NCBI RefSeq assembly: GCF_026072635.1
Contig: NZ_AP023081.1
Span: 2,750,501 to 2,814,500, forward strand
Length of the DNA stretch: 64,000 nucleotides
Direction of reading: 5' to 3'
From: Pseudomonas solani
GTDB taxonomy: Bacteria > Pseudomonadota > Gammaproteobacteria > Pseudomonadales > Pseudomonadaceae
A program made the translations under genes and the position numbers. Positions 53,272-61,796 of the stretch are shown here, piece after piece; position 1 is the stretch's first letter, and the number at the start of each line of letters is the position of its first letter. Under the pieces are notes generated by a model. That model saw only the letters and a program-made list of their open reading frames with translations. It ran no database searches and was not told the DNA's origin.

Positions 53272-53435
53272 AGGTCCTCGGCTCCTTGGCCTGTGGGTGG
53301 CGTTGCCATGATACGCAGCGGGCTTCGCTTGCCAAGACGTGACGGGGTGCGAAAGTCCCGTTCGCGTGGCTGTCCTGGCAGCTGGCCATCAGGCATGATG
53401 GAGCCGCATTCGCGTATTTCCATCGAGTAGTTACC

Positions 53436-54692
53436 GTGCTCAAGAAGATCGCTGTGTCCGACCTGCGCCTGGGCATGTACGTCCAGGAATTATGCGGTTC
53501 ATGGATGGACCACCCCTTCTGGAAGAGCAGCTTCCTGCTGAAATCCGAAAAGGACCTCGCCCGCATCCTCGACAGTGCCGTCACCGAGGTGTGGATAGAC
53601 GCGTCCAAAGGCCTGGACATCGACTCGGATTCCGCCAGCGGCGGGAGCACCGCCGAGCAGGTGCAGCAGGAAGCCGAGGCACGCCTGCTGGAAGCCGCCA
53701 AGGCGCCGCCAGTGGTGGTCAGCCCAGCGAGCATGGAAGAAGAACTGTCCCGCGCGGTGCAGCTCTGCGCCCGCTCCCGCGAAGCGGTGATGGAGATGTT
53801 CAGCGACGCCCGCCTCGGCCACGCCATCGAGCTCGGCCACGCCGCCGAGCTGGTGGAATCCATCACCAACTCGGTACTGCGCCACCCCAATGCGTTGATC
53901 AGCCTGGCGCGGCTCAAGCGTTCCGACGAATACACCTACATGCACTCGGTGGCCGTCTGCGCGCTGATGATCGCCCTGGCGCGCCAACTGCAGCTCAGCG
54001 AAGCCCTGGTGCGCGAGGCGGGCCTGGCCGGCCTGCTCCACGACATCGGCAAGATGGCCGTGCCGCTGGAGTTGCTGAACAAGCCCGGCGCCCTCACCGA
54101 CGCCGAGTTCGCCACGGTGCGCCACCACCCGGAGGCCGGCGCGCGCATGCTTATCGACAGCCGTCAGGTCAGCGCATTGGTGCTGGACGTCTGCCTGCAC
54201 CACCACGAGAAATTCGACGGCAGCGGCTACCCGCACCGCCTCGGCGGCGAGCAGATCAGCTTGCTGGCGCGCATGGGCGCGGTCTGCGACGTCTACGACG
54301 CCATCACCTCCGACCGGCCCTACAAGAAGGGCTGGGCGCCGGCCGAGGCGTTGCACAAGATGGCCGAATGGACCAAGGGGCACTTCGATCCCCAGGTGTT
54401 CCAGGCCTTCGTCAAGGCCGTGGGCATCTACCCCACTGGCTCCCTGGTGCGCCTGGAAAGCGGCCGTCTCGGCGTGGTGATCGACCAGAACGCCCGCTCG
54501 TTGCTGCTGCCGCGGGTCAAGGTGTTCTTCTCGGCCCGCTCGAAGGTGCCGATTCCCCAAGAGGTGATCGACCTCGCCGCCCTCGACGGCCGCGACCGCA
54601 TCATCGGCCGCGAAGCCCCGGAAGACTGGGGCTTCCGTAACCTCGACGCCCTTTGGGGTGGCGAACGCCTGCCACCCGCCAAGGCGAAGTGA
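53436..54692 (+). CDS. HD-GYP c-di-GMP phosphodiesterase with DUF3391
   Basis: 418 residues starting at GTG. The N-terminal DUF3391 region (about 1-110) precedes the HD-GYP domain (about 140-340). Metal ligands and motif are intact: LLHDIGK (His202, Asp203) and HHHEKFDGSGYPHRLGG (255-270). It should hydrolyse c-di-GMP to GMP/pGpG. A DUF3391-linked HD-GYP in Pseudomonas (PA4108 type) is known; an assignment to that locus is not intended. It is followed after 61 bp by a retropepsin-like protease gene. Confidence 0.92.
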   Translation: MLKKIAVSDLRLGMYVQELCGSWMDHPFWKSSFLLKSEKDLARILDSAVTEVWIDASKGLDIDSDSASGGSTAEQVQQEAEARLLEAAKAPPVVVSPASMEEELSRAVQLCARSREAVMEMFSDARLGHAIELGHAAELVESITNSVLRHPNALISLARLKRSDEYTYMHSVAVCALMIALARQLQLSEALVREAGLAGLLHDIGKMAVPLELLNKPGALTDAEFATVRHHPEAGARMLIDSRQVSALVLDVCLHHHEKFDGSGYPHRLGGEQISLLARMGAVCDVYDAITSDRPYKKGWAPAEALHKMAEWTKGHFDPQVFQAFVKAVGIYPTGSLVRLESGRLGVVIDQNARSLLLPRVKVFFSARSKVPIPQEVIDLAALDGRDRIIGREAPEDWGFRNLDALWGGERLPPAKAK

Positions 54693-54753
54693 CGCGAACG
54701 AATGGGCGGCCATCCAGTCCTACTCCCTGCACCCTGATCCCGAGGAGAACCCG

Positions 54754-55272
54754 TTGAAACGCTTCCTAGCCCTGCTGACCCTGGTCGCCCTGCCGGCCTT
54801 CGCCGCCGAGGACCCCGAGCTCTACGGCCGCTACGAGTACATCCGCCTGCCGGAGATCGGCCAGACCCTCAAGGCCAAGATGGACACCGGCGCCCTGACT
54901 GCCTCGTTGTCGGCCAAGGACATCGAGCGCTTCAAGCGTGACGGTGACGACTGGGTACGCTTCCGCCTGGCCACCAAGGATGCCGACGACACCGTCTACG
55001 AGCACCGCCTGGCGCGCATCAGCAAGATCAAGACGCGCTCCGAGGAAGCCGGCGACGACGAGGACGACGAGCGTGAAAAGGCCGATCCGACCAAGCGCCC
55101 GGTGATCGAGATGGAAATGTGCCTGGGCGACACCAAGCGCACCGTCGAGGTCAATCTCACCGACCGCAGCAGCTTCAACTACCCGCTGCTGATCGGCGCC
55201 AAGGCCCTGCGCGAGTTCCGCGCCGCCATCTACCCCGGGCGAAAGTTCACCGCCGGCAAGCCCCAGTGCTGA
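54754..55272 (+). CDS. Periplasmic retropepsin-like protease (DUF785/RimB-like ATP-dependent zinc protease family)
   Basis: 172-residue protein starting with TTG at 54754, eight bases after GAGGAG, giving a proper signal peptide (MKRFLALLTLVALPAFAA-ED). The mature part has the DTGA active-site motif at KMDTGALTASL (Asp44) and ends with FNYPLLIGAKALREFRAAIYPG, the family hallmark. An acidic insert (EEAGDDEDDEREK) is unusual. An ATG-start extension of 32 residues upstream has no similarity and overlaps the previous gene. It belongs to the family that includes RimB. It sits directly before creB, as in P. aeruginosa PA0462. Confidence 0.85.
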   Translation: MKRFLALLTLVALPAFAAEDPELYGRYEYIRLPEIGQTLKAKMDTGALTASLSAKDIERFKRDGDDWVRFRLATKDADDTVYEHRLARISKIKTRSEEAGDDEDDEREKADPTKRPVIEMEMCLGDTKRTVEVNLTDRSSFNYPLLIGAKALREFRAAIYPGRKFTAGKPQC

Positions 55273-55361
55273 GCCACGGCTGAGCCAAGGGCCTCGGCGG
55301 GATTGACGCCGCTCGAGGCCTGCGGCACCGTGCCGGCTATTTCCCCGCCTGCACGGACGCC

Positions 55362-56057
55362 ATGCCCACTATCCTGATTGTCGAAGACGAAGCGGCCATC
55401 GCCGACACCCTGGTCTATGCCCTGCAGGCTGACGGTTTCGAGGTCACCTGGCTGAGCCTGGCCAGCGAGGCCCTGGAACTGCTGGCCCGTGACCCGTTCG
55501 ACCTGGTCATCCTCGATGTCGGCCTGCCCGATATCAGCGGCTTCGAAGCCTGCAAGCGGTTGCGGCGCTTCTCCGAGGTGCCGGTGATCTTCCTTACCGC
55601 CCGGGATGCCGAGATCGACCGCGTGGTGGGCCTGGAAATCGGTGCCGACGACTACGTGGTCAAGCCCTTCAGCCCCCGTGAGGTGGCCGCTCGGGTGCGC
55701 GCCATCCTCAAGCGCACCGCGCCCCGGGAGGCCGCGCGGGCCAGCGTGCCCGCCCCGGCGGCCGAAGGCGCCTTCGTGGTGGATGCGGAGCGTGTGCGCA
55801 TTCATTACCTGGGCCAGTTGCTCAGCCTCACCCGCCATGAGTTCCGCCTGTTGCAGACGCTGCTGGCTCAGCCCGAGCGGGTGTTCAGCCGCGAGCAGTT
55901 GCTGGATTCGGTGGGCGTCGCCAGCGATGCCGGCTACGAGCGCAGCATCGACAGCCACATCAAGAGCCTGCGCGCCAAGCTGCGCCAGGTGAACGCCGAG
56001 GCCGAGCCGATCCAAACTCATCGCGGCCTCGGCTACAGCTACGACCCCAACGCCTGA
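55362..56057 (+). CDS. creB: CreB response regulator
   Basis: 231-residue OmpR/PhoB-family response regulator, with a receiver containing Asp52 (LVILDVGLPD) and a C-terminal winged helix (FVVDAERVRIHYLG, LTRHEFRLLQTLLAQPERVF, GYERSIDSHIKSLRAKL). It is the first gene of the cre system, which in Pseudomonas controls beta-lactamase-related and fitness genes in response to PBP4 inhibition. It is followed by creC after 13 bp. Confidence 0.93.
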   Translation: MPTILIVEDEAAIADTLVYALQADGFEVTWLSLASEALELLARDPFDLVILDVGLPDISGFEACKRLRRFSEVPVIFLTARDAEIDRVVGLEIGADDYVVKPFSPREVAARVRAILKRTAPREAARASVPAPAAEGAFVVDAERVRIHYLGQLLSLTRHEFRLLQTLLAQPERVFSREQLLDSVGVASDAGYERSIDSHIKSLRAKLRQVNAEAEPIQTHRGLGYSYDPNA

Positions 56058-56070
56058 CCGGAGCCCCGCC

Positions 56071-57495
56071 ATGCCGCTCGGCGTCCGCATCTTCCTGGTG
56101 TACTTCCTCTTCGTCGGCCTGGCTGGCTACTTCGTGCTGAGCACGGTGATGGACGAGATCCGCCCCGGCGTGCGCCAGTCCACCGAAGAGACCCTGGTGG
56201 ACACCGCCAACCTGCTGGCCGAGATCCTCCGCGATCCGGTGCGCGACGGCACCCTGGGCCAGAGCAACCTGCCCGAGCTGCTCAAGGCCTATGGCAAGCG
56301 CCAGCCCGGCGCCGAGATCTGGGGCGTGCGCAAGACCGAGGTGAACCACCGCATCTACGTCACCGACGGCACCGGCAAGGTGCTGCTGGACTCCAGCGGC
56401 CTGGCCGTGGGCCAGGACTACTCCGGCTGGAACGACGTGCTGCTGACCCTGCGCGGCCAGTACGGCGCCCGCTCCACCCGTGAAGACCCCAGCGACCCGG
56501 ACTCCTCGGTGATGTACGTGGCGGCGCCGATCCGCGACAACGGTCGGATCATCGGTGTGGTCTCGGTGGCCAAGCCCAACCGCTCGCTGCAGCCCTACAT
56601 CTACCGCTCGCAGATGCGCCTGGCCTGGCTCGGTGCCGGGCTCATCGGGCTCGGCCTGCTGATCGGCGGGCTGCTGTCCTGGTGGCTCAGCGGCTCCCTG
56701 CGGCGCCTCACCCGCTATGCCCAGGCCGTGAGCGAAGGCCAGCGCGCCGAGTTACCCACCCTGCGCGGTGGCGAGCTGGCGCAACTGGCCCGAGCCGTGG
56801 AGCGCATGCGCACCGAGCTGGAAGGCAAGGCCTACGTCGAGCGCTACGTGCACACCCTGACCCATGAGCTGAAGAGCCCGCTGGCAGCGATCCGGGGTGC
56901 GGCCGAGCTGCTGGAGGGCGAGATGCCCCCGGCGCAGCGCCAGCGCTTCGTGGCCAATATCAGCGGCGAGAGCGCGCGCCTGCAGCACCTGATCGAGCGG
57001 CTGCTGTACCTCGCCCAGGTCGAGCAGCGCCAAGGGCTGGAAGAGCGCGTGCCGGTGCCGCTGGCGCCCCTGGTGGAAGACCTGTTGCAGGCCCAGGCGG
57101 CACGCATCGAGGCCGCCGGACTCCGCATCGAGAATGCGGTGAACATCGGTCTCGAGGCATCGGGCGAACGCTTTCTGCTGCGCCAGGCGCTGGCCAACCT
57201 GCTGGACAACGCCCTGGACTTCACCCCGGCGGGCGGCCTGATCCGCATCGCCGCGAGCCGCGACGGCCATGAGCTGGACCTGCGGCTGTACAACCAGGGC
57301 GAGGCCATTCCCGACTACGCCCTGCCGCGCCTCACCGAGCGCTTCTATTCCCTGCCGCGCCCCGGCAGCGGCCGCAAGAGCACCGGCCTGGGGCTCAACT
57401 TCGTCCAGGAAGTGGCGCAGCTGCACGGCGGCAGCCTGCAGGTCTGCAACTTCGACGGCGGTGTGGAAGTGCGCCTGCGCCTGCCGGTGGCCTGA
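56071..57495 (+). CDS. creC: CreC sensor histidine kinase
   Basis: 474 residues. It has an N-terminal membrane segment (IFLVYFLFVGLAGYFVLS), a periplasmic CHASE-like sensor region, a second membrane segment near 190-212 (LGAGLIGLGLLIGGLLSWW), HAMP-like sequence, and HisKA with His265 (THELKSPLAAIRG) and HATPase (LANLLDNALDF, GLGLNFVQEVAQLHG). It phosphorylates CreB. A clear terminator follows its stop, so creD is not in the same transcript here. Confidence 0.93.
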   Translation: MPLGVRIFLVYFLFVGLAGYFVLSTVMDEIRPGVRQSTEETLVDTANLLAEILRDPVRDGTLGQSNLPELLKAYGKRQPGAEIWGVRKTEVNHRIYVTDGTGKVLLDSSGLAVGQDYSGWNDVLLTLRGQYGARSTREDPSDPDSSVMYVAAPIRDNGRIIGVVSVAKPNRSLQPYIYRSQMRLAWLGAGLIGLGLLIGGLLSWWLSGSLRRLTRYAQAVSEGQRAELPTLRGGELAQLARAVERMRTELEGKAYVERYVHTLTHELKSPLAAIRGAAELLEGEMPPAQRQRFVANISGESARLQHLIERLLYLAQVEQRQGLEERVPVPLAPLVEDLLQAQAARIEAAGLRIENAVNIGLEASGERFLLRQALANLLDNALDFTPAGGLIRIAASRDGHELDLRLYNQGEAIPDYALPRLTERFYSLPRPGSGRKSTGLGLNFVQEVAQLHGGSLQVCNFDGGVEVRLRLPVA

Positions 57496-57501
57496 GCCAC
57501 A

Positions 57502-57526
57502 GACGCACCATTGCGGTGCGTCTTTT
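57502..57526 (+). terminator. Terminator of creBC
   Basis: GACGCACC / GGTGCGTC with a 5-base loop and a TTTT tail, 6 bp after the creC stop. Confidence 0.88.
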
Positions 57527-57560
57527 CATCCAGGGGTTCGGCACCTGTCGCCGGGGAGCA

Positions 57561-58286
57561 TCACTCCGCCGTGGCCTCCGGCGCGCTCTTCGCGTACTTC
57601 GCCACCACACCTTTCCAGAATGCCGGGAAGCCCTCGCTGAAGCGGCTGAAGGCGGCTTTCTCGGCACGGTTCTTCGACTCGGCCACCGCGTCCTCGGTGG
57701 ACCAGGTGCTGGAGCGCTGCTCCTCCTGGGCGGTGGCCTCGGTGGAGCCGTATATGTAGCCGCTGCGCACGTCGACCAGGATGCCGGCGACGGTGGCGGT
57801 GACATGGGCCTGGTGGTTGGGCAGGAAGCCCAGCGACACCGCCGTCAGCGGGCCCAGCGGGGTGCTGTCGACATAGAACTTGGTGTCCACTGTGTAGACC
57901 AGCAGCAGGTCCGAGCGCATGTGCGCGGCGGGCAGGCGCAGGTCCTTCAGGCTCTTCATGCCGTTGGGGGTGAGCAGGCGGCTCAGGGGCGCGGCCTGGC
58001 TGATCAGCGGCTGCTCGGCGATGCGTGCCAGGTCGGCATCGGACTCGATGTCGCGGGTCTGAACCACCTCGAAGCCGTCGTTGTAGCCACTGGCGACGCG
58101 GACGATGCTCAGTTGCGCGGGGAAGGGGCTGGCAGGTTTCTTGCTGAACAGCTGCTCGATATCGGCGTCATCGATGCCGGTCAGGGATACGCCCTGGTCG
58201 GGGGTGACATAGCTCTTGCTGGAGCAACCGCCGAGCATGAGCAGCGACAGGGCGGCGAGGGTGCAGAGGGTCTTGCGGGTACGCAT
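57561..58286 (-). CDS. Outer-membrane or periplasmic lipoprotein of unknown function
   Basis: 241-residue lipoprotein precursor. The lipobox is LLMLGGCSS (cleavage before the Cys at about residue 21). After it the sequence has SYVTPDQGVSLTGIDDADIEQLF, an FEVVQTRDIES and VAGILVDVRSGYIYGSTEATAQEE core. The C-terminal AESKNRAEKAAFSRFSEGFPAFWKGVV is helical. A GGAG ribosome site precedes the ATG at 58286. It is inserted between creC and the CBS-domain gene on the opposite strand. I do not recognise a function. Confidence 0.85.
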   Translation of the reverse strand: MRTRKTLCTLAALSLLMLGGCSSKSYVTPDQGVSLTGIDDADIEQLFSKKPASPFPAQLSIVRVASGYNDGFEVVQTRDIESDADLARIAEQPLISQAAPLSRLLTPNGMKSLKDLRLPAAHMRSDLLLVYTVDTKFYVDSTPLGPLTAVSLGFLPNHQAHVTATVAGILVDVRSGYIYGSTEATAQEEQRSSTWSTEDAVAESKNRAEKAAFSRFSEGFPAFWKGVVAKYAKSAPEATAE

Positions 58287-58428
58287 GGAATCTCCTTTTC
58301 CGAAGGGCCGGAGGGCCCGACTGGCGGCGATTCTGCCGCTTCTTGCGAGTGCCCACAATTGACTATTCTCAAACCGTCGCCGTGCATGGAACGCGGTGCA
58401 CATAACAACGAGAAACCGGGAGCAGCCA

Positions 58429-58866
58429 ATGAAGAGCGTCGCCGAAATATTGCGGGGCAAGCCCCACACGACCATCTACCGGGTCGACCCCACCACCACC
58501 GTGCTGGAGGCGGCCGAACTGATGGCCGAGAAGGGCATCGGCGCGGTGCTGGTAATGGAGCGTGACGAGTTGGTGGGCATCGTCACCGAGCGCGACTACG
58601 TGCGTCGCGTGGCCGCCAAGGACCGCTCCTCCTACGGCACCGAGGTGCAGGAGATCATGACCTCCAACCTCTTCGTGGTCGGCCCGAAGGACAGCAACCA
58701 GTTCTGCATGCAACTGATGACCGAGAAGAACCTGCGCCACCTGCCCGTGCTGGATGACGGCAAGGTGATCGGGCTGCTGTCCATCCGCGACCTGGTACGC
58801 GACATCACCGCCGAGCAGGAAAGCCTGATCCACCATCTGGAGGACTACATCCGCGGGTCGTGCTGA
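58429..58866 (+). CDS. CBS-domain pair protein
   Basis: 145-residue cytoplasmic protein made of two CBS domains (about 5-60 and 70-130), motifs GIGAVLVMERDELVGIVTERDYVRRV and HLPVLDDGKVIGLLSIRDLVRD (split). Such proteins bind adenine nucleotides and modulate partner enzymes or transporters. The ATG follows GGGAG. It is divergent from the lipoprotein gene over 142 bp. Partner not evident from neighbours. Confidence 0.9.
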   Translation: MKSVAEILRGKPHTTIYRVDPTTTVLEAAELMAEKGIGAVLVMERDELVGIVTERDYVRRVAAKDRSSYGTEVQEIMTSNLFVVGPKDSNQFCMQLMTEKNLRHLPVLDDGKVIGLLSIRDLVRDITAEQESLIHHLEDYIRGSC

Positions 58867-58888
58867 TCGTTTGATGTGGGCGCCGGGA

Positions 58889-59433
58889 GCGAATTCATTG
58901 GCTCTGTCTGCGTTAGCTGTTGTGGTTTTAATGCAAGCGCTCAAGCACGGCCCTTTCCGGGCGCCCAAGGGTTCGTGCCACCTCCACCGCATGGGTTTCG
59001 CTTCGCTCTACACCATCCTACGAAATCCCGTGCGCACCACGTGGCGATGCGCTGGACGAAGAAAGGTGGGGCAGCCGCCAACGCCCCTCCAGGAGGCCGA
59101 ACGCAGTCGTTGCGCCGGGGGACGAGCGGCATGGATGCCGCGAGAGGCGCACCAGGCCATGGATGGCCCATCGCGCCGGCCCCCAGACGACGCTTGCGGC
59201 GAACGCACTTCAGTGCGGCCCGAAGGGCGAGCGTAGCGAGTAACGGCGATGGAGTGAGGGAACCCGACGCAGTCGGGCCGGATGATGGGGCAAGCGTTTT
59301 TGGTTCCTTTTTTGGCGATTGAAAAAAGGGACTCGCCCGGGAGGGCGAAACCAGAAGCATCACCAGAGCTCGGCAATCAGCTGGGCTCAATTCTTCTAGC
59401 AACACTTAACGCAGACAGAGCCAATTCATTCGC
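58889..59433. mobile_element. Candidate 545-bp non-autonomous element with 34-bp terminal inverted repeats
   Basis: The left end (58889-58922) GCGAATTCATTGGCTCTGTC... and the reverse complement of the right end (59400-59433) GCGAATGAATTGGCTCTGTC... match in 30 of 34 positions. The 477-bp interior has no convincing coding region and includes a GTAGGATGGG-family half repeat (58991-59022). No transposase is present. Miniature inverted-repeat element or IS remnant is the interpretation; no clear target-site duplication was seen. Confidence 0.6.
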
Positions 59434-59516
59434 GAATGTGGCCTGTAGGGTGGATGACGCTTCACCCATCCACCGGGCGGTGTTCCGTCTCGCGCATTAC
59501 GCATTCTCGGGTACCT

Positions 59517-59614
59517 CGTAGGGTGGGTCGGGCGGCGTTCTGCGAGTGAAGCGAAACCCATTGGGCAACGCCCGACGCCGCTGATGGGTTTCGCTTCGCT
59601 CTACCCATCCTACG
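59517..59614. repeat. Dispersed GTAGGATGGG inverted repeat, copy 3
   Basis: CGTAGGGTGGGTCGGGCGG to CTACCCATCCTACG with GAAGCGAAACCCATT and GATGGGTTTCGCTTC inner arms. Related copies lie at 9138, 49986 and 63933. Confidence 0.78.
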
Positions 59615-59737
59615 ATCCCCGCATGAGCGACCCCCACTCTCCACCCAATTCCCACACAAACTCCACACTTCCCCCATCGCCCCACCTTGGGCGGGCTCCA
59701 GACTTTCCCCATCGAGAACACATGAGGAGAGTCCGAG

Positions 59738-61090
59738 ATGACCCGTACCCTGGGTTTCAAGCTGGGCGCCATTGCCCTGCTGATCCTGTTGCTGATGATT
59801 CCGCTGCTGATGATCGACGGCCTGATCGACGAGCGTCAGCAGGCGCGCAATGGCGTGCTGGAGAACATCGCCCAGAGCTCCAGCTACAGCCAGCAGGTGA
59901 CGGGGCCGATCCTGGTGGTGCCCTACCGCCGCGTGATCCGTGAGTGGAAGACCAACGAGAAGACCGGCCAGCGCTACCTCGACGAGAAAGAGGAACGCAG
60001 CCGCCTGTTCTTCCTGCCGGAGCGCCTGCGCCTGGCCGGCGAGGTGGACACCGAGCTGCGTGCCCGGGGCATCTACCAGGCGCGGTTGTACAAGAGCGAT
60101 AGCCGCATTAGCGGGCAGTTCCTGCTGCCGGCCAACTACGGCATCGATGACGGCCTGGCCGACTACCGCTTCGAGGCGCCGTTCCTGGCAGTGGGCATCA
60201 GCGACATCCGCGGCATCAGCAATGCGCTGAAGCTGGAACTCAACGGTCGCAGCTTCGACTTCCAGCCCGGCAGCGGCGACCCGGTACTGGCCGGCGGCGT
60301 GCATGTGCCGTTGCCCAGCCTGCAGGCGGGCGAGGTGCAGAACCTCGACTTCGGCTTCGACCTCAAGCTGCAGGGCACCGAGTCGCTGAGCATCACCCCG
60401 GTGGGGCGCGACAGCCAGGTGGAGCTGAAGTCCGGCTGGCCGCACCCGAGCTTCGTCGGCGAGTTCCTGCCCGCCGAGCGCGAGGTGCGTGACGACGGCT
60501 TCAGCGCCCGCTGGCAGACCAGCTTCTTCGCCACCGACATGGAAGCGGCCCTGGCCAACTGTGCCTACGCCGAGCGTTGCGAGGCCTTCAACAGCAAGGT
60601 GTTCGGCGTCAGCTTCGTCGACCCGGTGGACCAGTACCTGAAGACCGATCGCGCCATCAAGTACGCCCTGCTGTTCATCTGCCTGACCTTCGCCGGCTTC
60701 TTCCTCATGGAAGTGCTCAAGCGCCTGGCGGTGCACCCGGTGCAGTACGCCCTGGTGGGCCTGGCCCTGGCGTTCTTCTACCTGCTGCTGCTGTCGCTGT
60801 CCGAGCACCTGGAGTTCGCCCTGGCCTACGGCCTCTCCGCAGCGGCCTGCGTGCTGCTGGTGGGCTTCTACGTCAGCCACGTGCTGCACAGCTGGGCCCG
60901 TGGCGCGGGCTTCACCGCCGGGCTGGCGGCGCTCTACGGGATGCTCTACGGCCTGCTCAGCGCCGAGGACTACGCGCTGCTGATGGGCTCGCTGCTGGTG
61001 TTCGGCCTGCTGGCCTGCGTGATGGTGCTCACCCGCAAGCTCGACTGGTACGGCGTTGGTGCCGTCAAACCCGCCCAGGTCCAGGGCTGA
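59738..61090 (+). CDS. creD: CreD inner-membrane protein
   Basis: 450-residue CreD-family protein (MTRTLGFKLGAIALLILLLM start) with an N-terminal membrane anchor, a large periplasmic domain to about residue 300, and about six C-terminal membrane segments (YALLFICLTFAGFFLMEVL, YALVGLALAFFYLLLLSL, and later ones). It is induced by CreBC when cell-wall synthesis is disturbed. The ATG follows GAGGAG. It is separated from creC by the lipoprotein gene, CBS gene and repeats, whereas creBCD are contiguous in P. aeruginosa. Confidence 0.93.
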   Translation: MTRTLGFKLGAIALLILLLMIPLLMIDGLIDERQQARNGVLENIAQSSSYSQQVTGPILVVPYRRVIREWKTNEKTGQRYLDEKEERSRLFFLPERLRLAGEVDTELRARGIYQARLYKSDSRISGQFLLPANYGIDDGLADYRFEAPFLAVGISDIRGISNALKLELNGRSFDFQPGSGDPVLAGGVHVPLPSLQAGEVQNLDFGFDLKLQGTESLSITPVGRDSQVELKSGWPHPSFVGEFLPAEREVRDDGFSARWQTSFFATDMEAALANCAYAERCEAFNSKVFGVSFVDPVDQYLKTDRAIKYALLFICLTFAGFFLMEVLKRLAVHPVQYALVGLALAFFYLLLLSLSEHLEFALAYGLSAAACVLLVGFYVSHVLHSWARGAGFTAGLAALYGMLYGLLSAEDYALLMGSLLVFGLLACVMVLTRKLDWYGVGAVKPAQVQG

Positions 61091-61136
61091 TAACCCCGGG
61101 CGCGGCCACCGCCGCGCCCTTCAGGAGGAAGAAACG

Positions 61137-61472
61137 ATGCGTGCAATGGTGCAATTCACAGCCTGCTTCGCCCTTGGCCTGGTGGTCTCGGTACTGATAC
61201 TCGGCGGCCTGATGTTCGCCGGCAATTTCGGCTTCATCGACCTCTGGCTGATCACCGGCAAGCCGGTGGCCAACCTGGCGCTGATGGTGCTGCCCGAGTC
61301 CTTCTGGCATGCGCTGACCGGCGTCATCGACCCGCGCAACAACCCCTCGGTGAACTCCTTCCTGCAGCTGTGCGTGGCGCTCTCCCAGGGCGCCCTGTTG
61401 CTGGCGGCCGGGTTCTTCCGCCTGTGGTACCGGCGCCGTGACGAAGAGGAGGACACCCGCGATGCGCGGTGA
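61137..61472 (+). CDS. Small inner-membrane protein, function unknown
   Basis: 111 residues with two membrane helices (about 9-30, LGLVVSVLILGGLMFAGNFG, and about 80-97, LCVALSQGALLLAAGFFRLW) and a charged C-terminal tail RRRDEEEDTR. AGGAGGAA ribosome site. It lies 46 bp after creD in the same direction, so likely cotranscribed. It overlaps the next small gene by 11 bp. Confidence 0.8.
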   Translation: MRAMVQFTACFALGLVVSVLILGGLMFAGNFGFIDLWLITGKPVANLALMVLPESFWHALTGVIDPRNNPSVNSFLQLCVALSQGALLLAAGFFRLWYRRRDEEEDTRDAR

Positions 61473-61629
61473 ACTGCATGAAGAGCGTGCCGCCAGCCGA
61501 CGCCTGGCGGCCCGGATCGCCGAACTGTTTCCCGGCTACCGCGCGGAAAGGCAGGGCGTGGTGATCGGTTTCGAGCCCTGGCCGGGCCGCCAGGAGCCCT
61601 CCGGGCAAGCGCGGCGCCAGGCCCGATGA
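61462..61629 (+). CDS. Small basic protein overlapping the creD-downstream gene
   Basis: 55 residues, MRGELHEERAASRRLAARIA start, rich in Arg and Ala, with no membrane segment. It overlaps the preceding gene by 11 bp and has GAGGAG upstream, which favours translation coupling. No family recognised; the highly basic composition would suit nucleic-acid binding, but this is only a composition argument. Confidence 0.5.
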   Translation: MRGELHEERAASRRLAARIAELFPGYRAERQGVVIGFEPWPGRQEPSGQARRQAR

Positions 61630-61730
61630 AGGACGCATGCCAAGGACGGCGCGGCCTGGAGCGGTGCGAGGGAAGAGGAAGAGGGAATGTCAGCATCGTG
61701 TAAATATTTCGATGCAAATGACTATAAAGA

Positions 61731-61749
61731 TCAAATGAAAATAAATATC
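61731..61749. promoter_or_regulatory. Candidate Fur box of the siderophore receptor gene
   Basis: TCAAATGAAAATAAATATC matches the 19-bp Fur consensus GATAATGATAATCATTATC at 13 of 19 positions, in an AT-rich stretch 48 bp before the receptor start. It is consistent with iron-repressed expression. Confidence 0.6.
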
Positions 61750-61796
61750 ATCCGCAACCGATTCTTTTACCCTCTACCAGGATGCGGACCTGCCCC

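Larger units (their letters stand above)
58867..59737. other. Repeat-rich intergenic block before creD
   Basis: 871 bp without a convincing gene. It holds the 545-bp inverted-repeat-bounded element (58889-59433), a GTAGGGTGGATGACG repeat (59445-59475) and the GTAGGATGGG repeat at 59517-59614. The frames seen here are short and unlike known proteins. The last ~120 bp, before the GAGGAG of creD, is the likely creD promoter. Confidence 0.65.

Noticed and set aside
59615..59737. Cre tag (TTCAC-6-TTCAC) before creD
   Set aside because: I could not find two properly spaced TTCAC copies in the promoter region by eye, so CreB control of creD is not claimed from the sequence.
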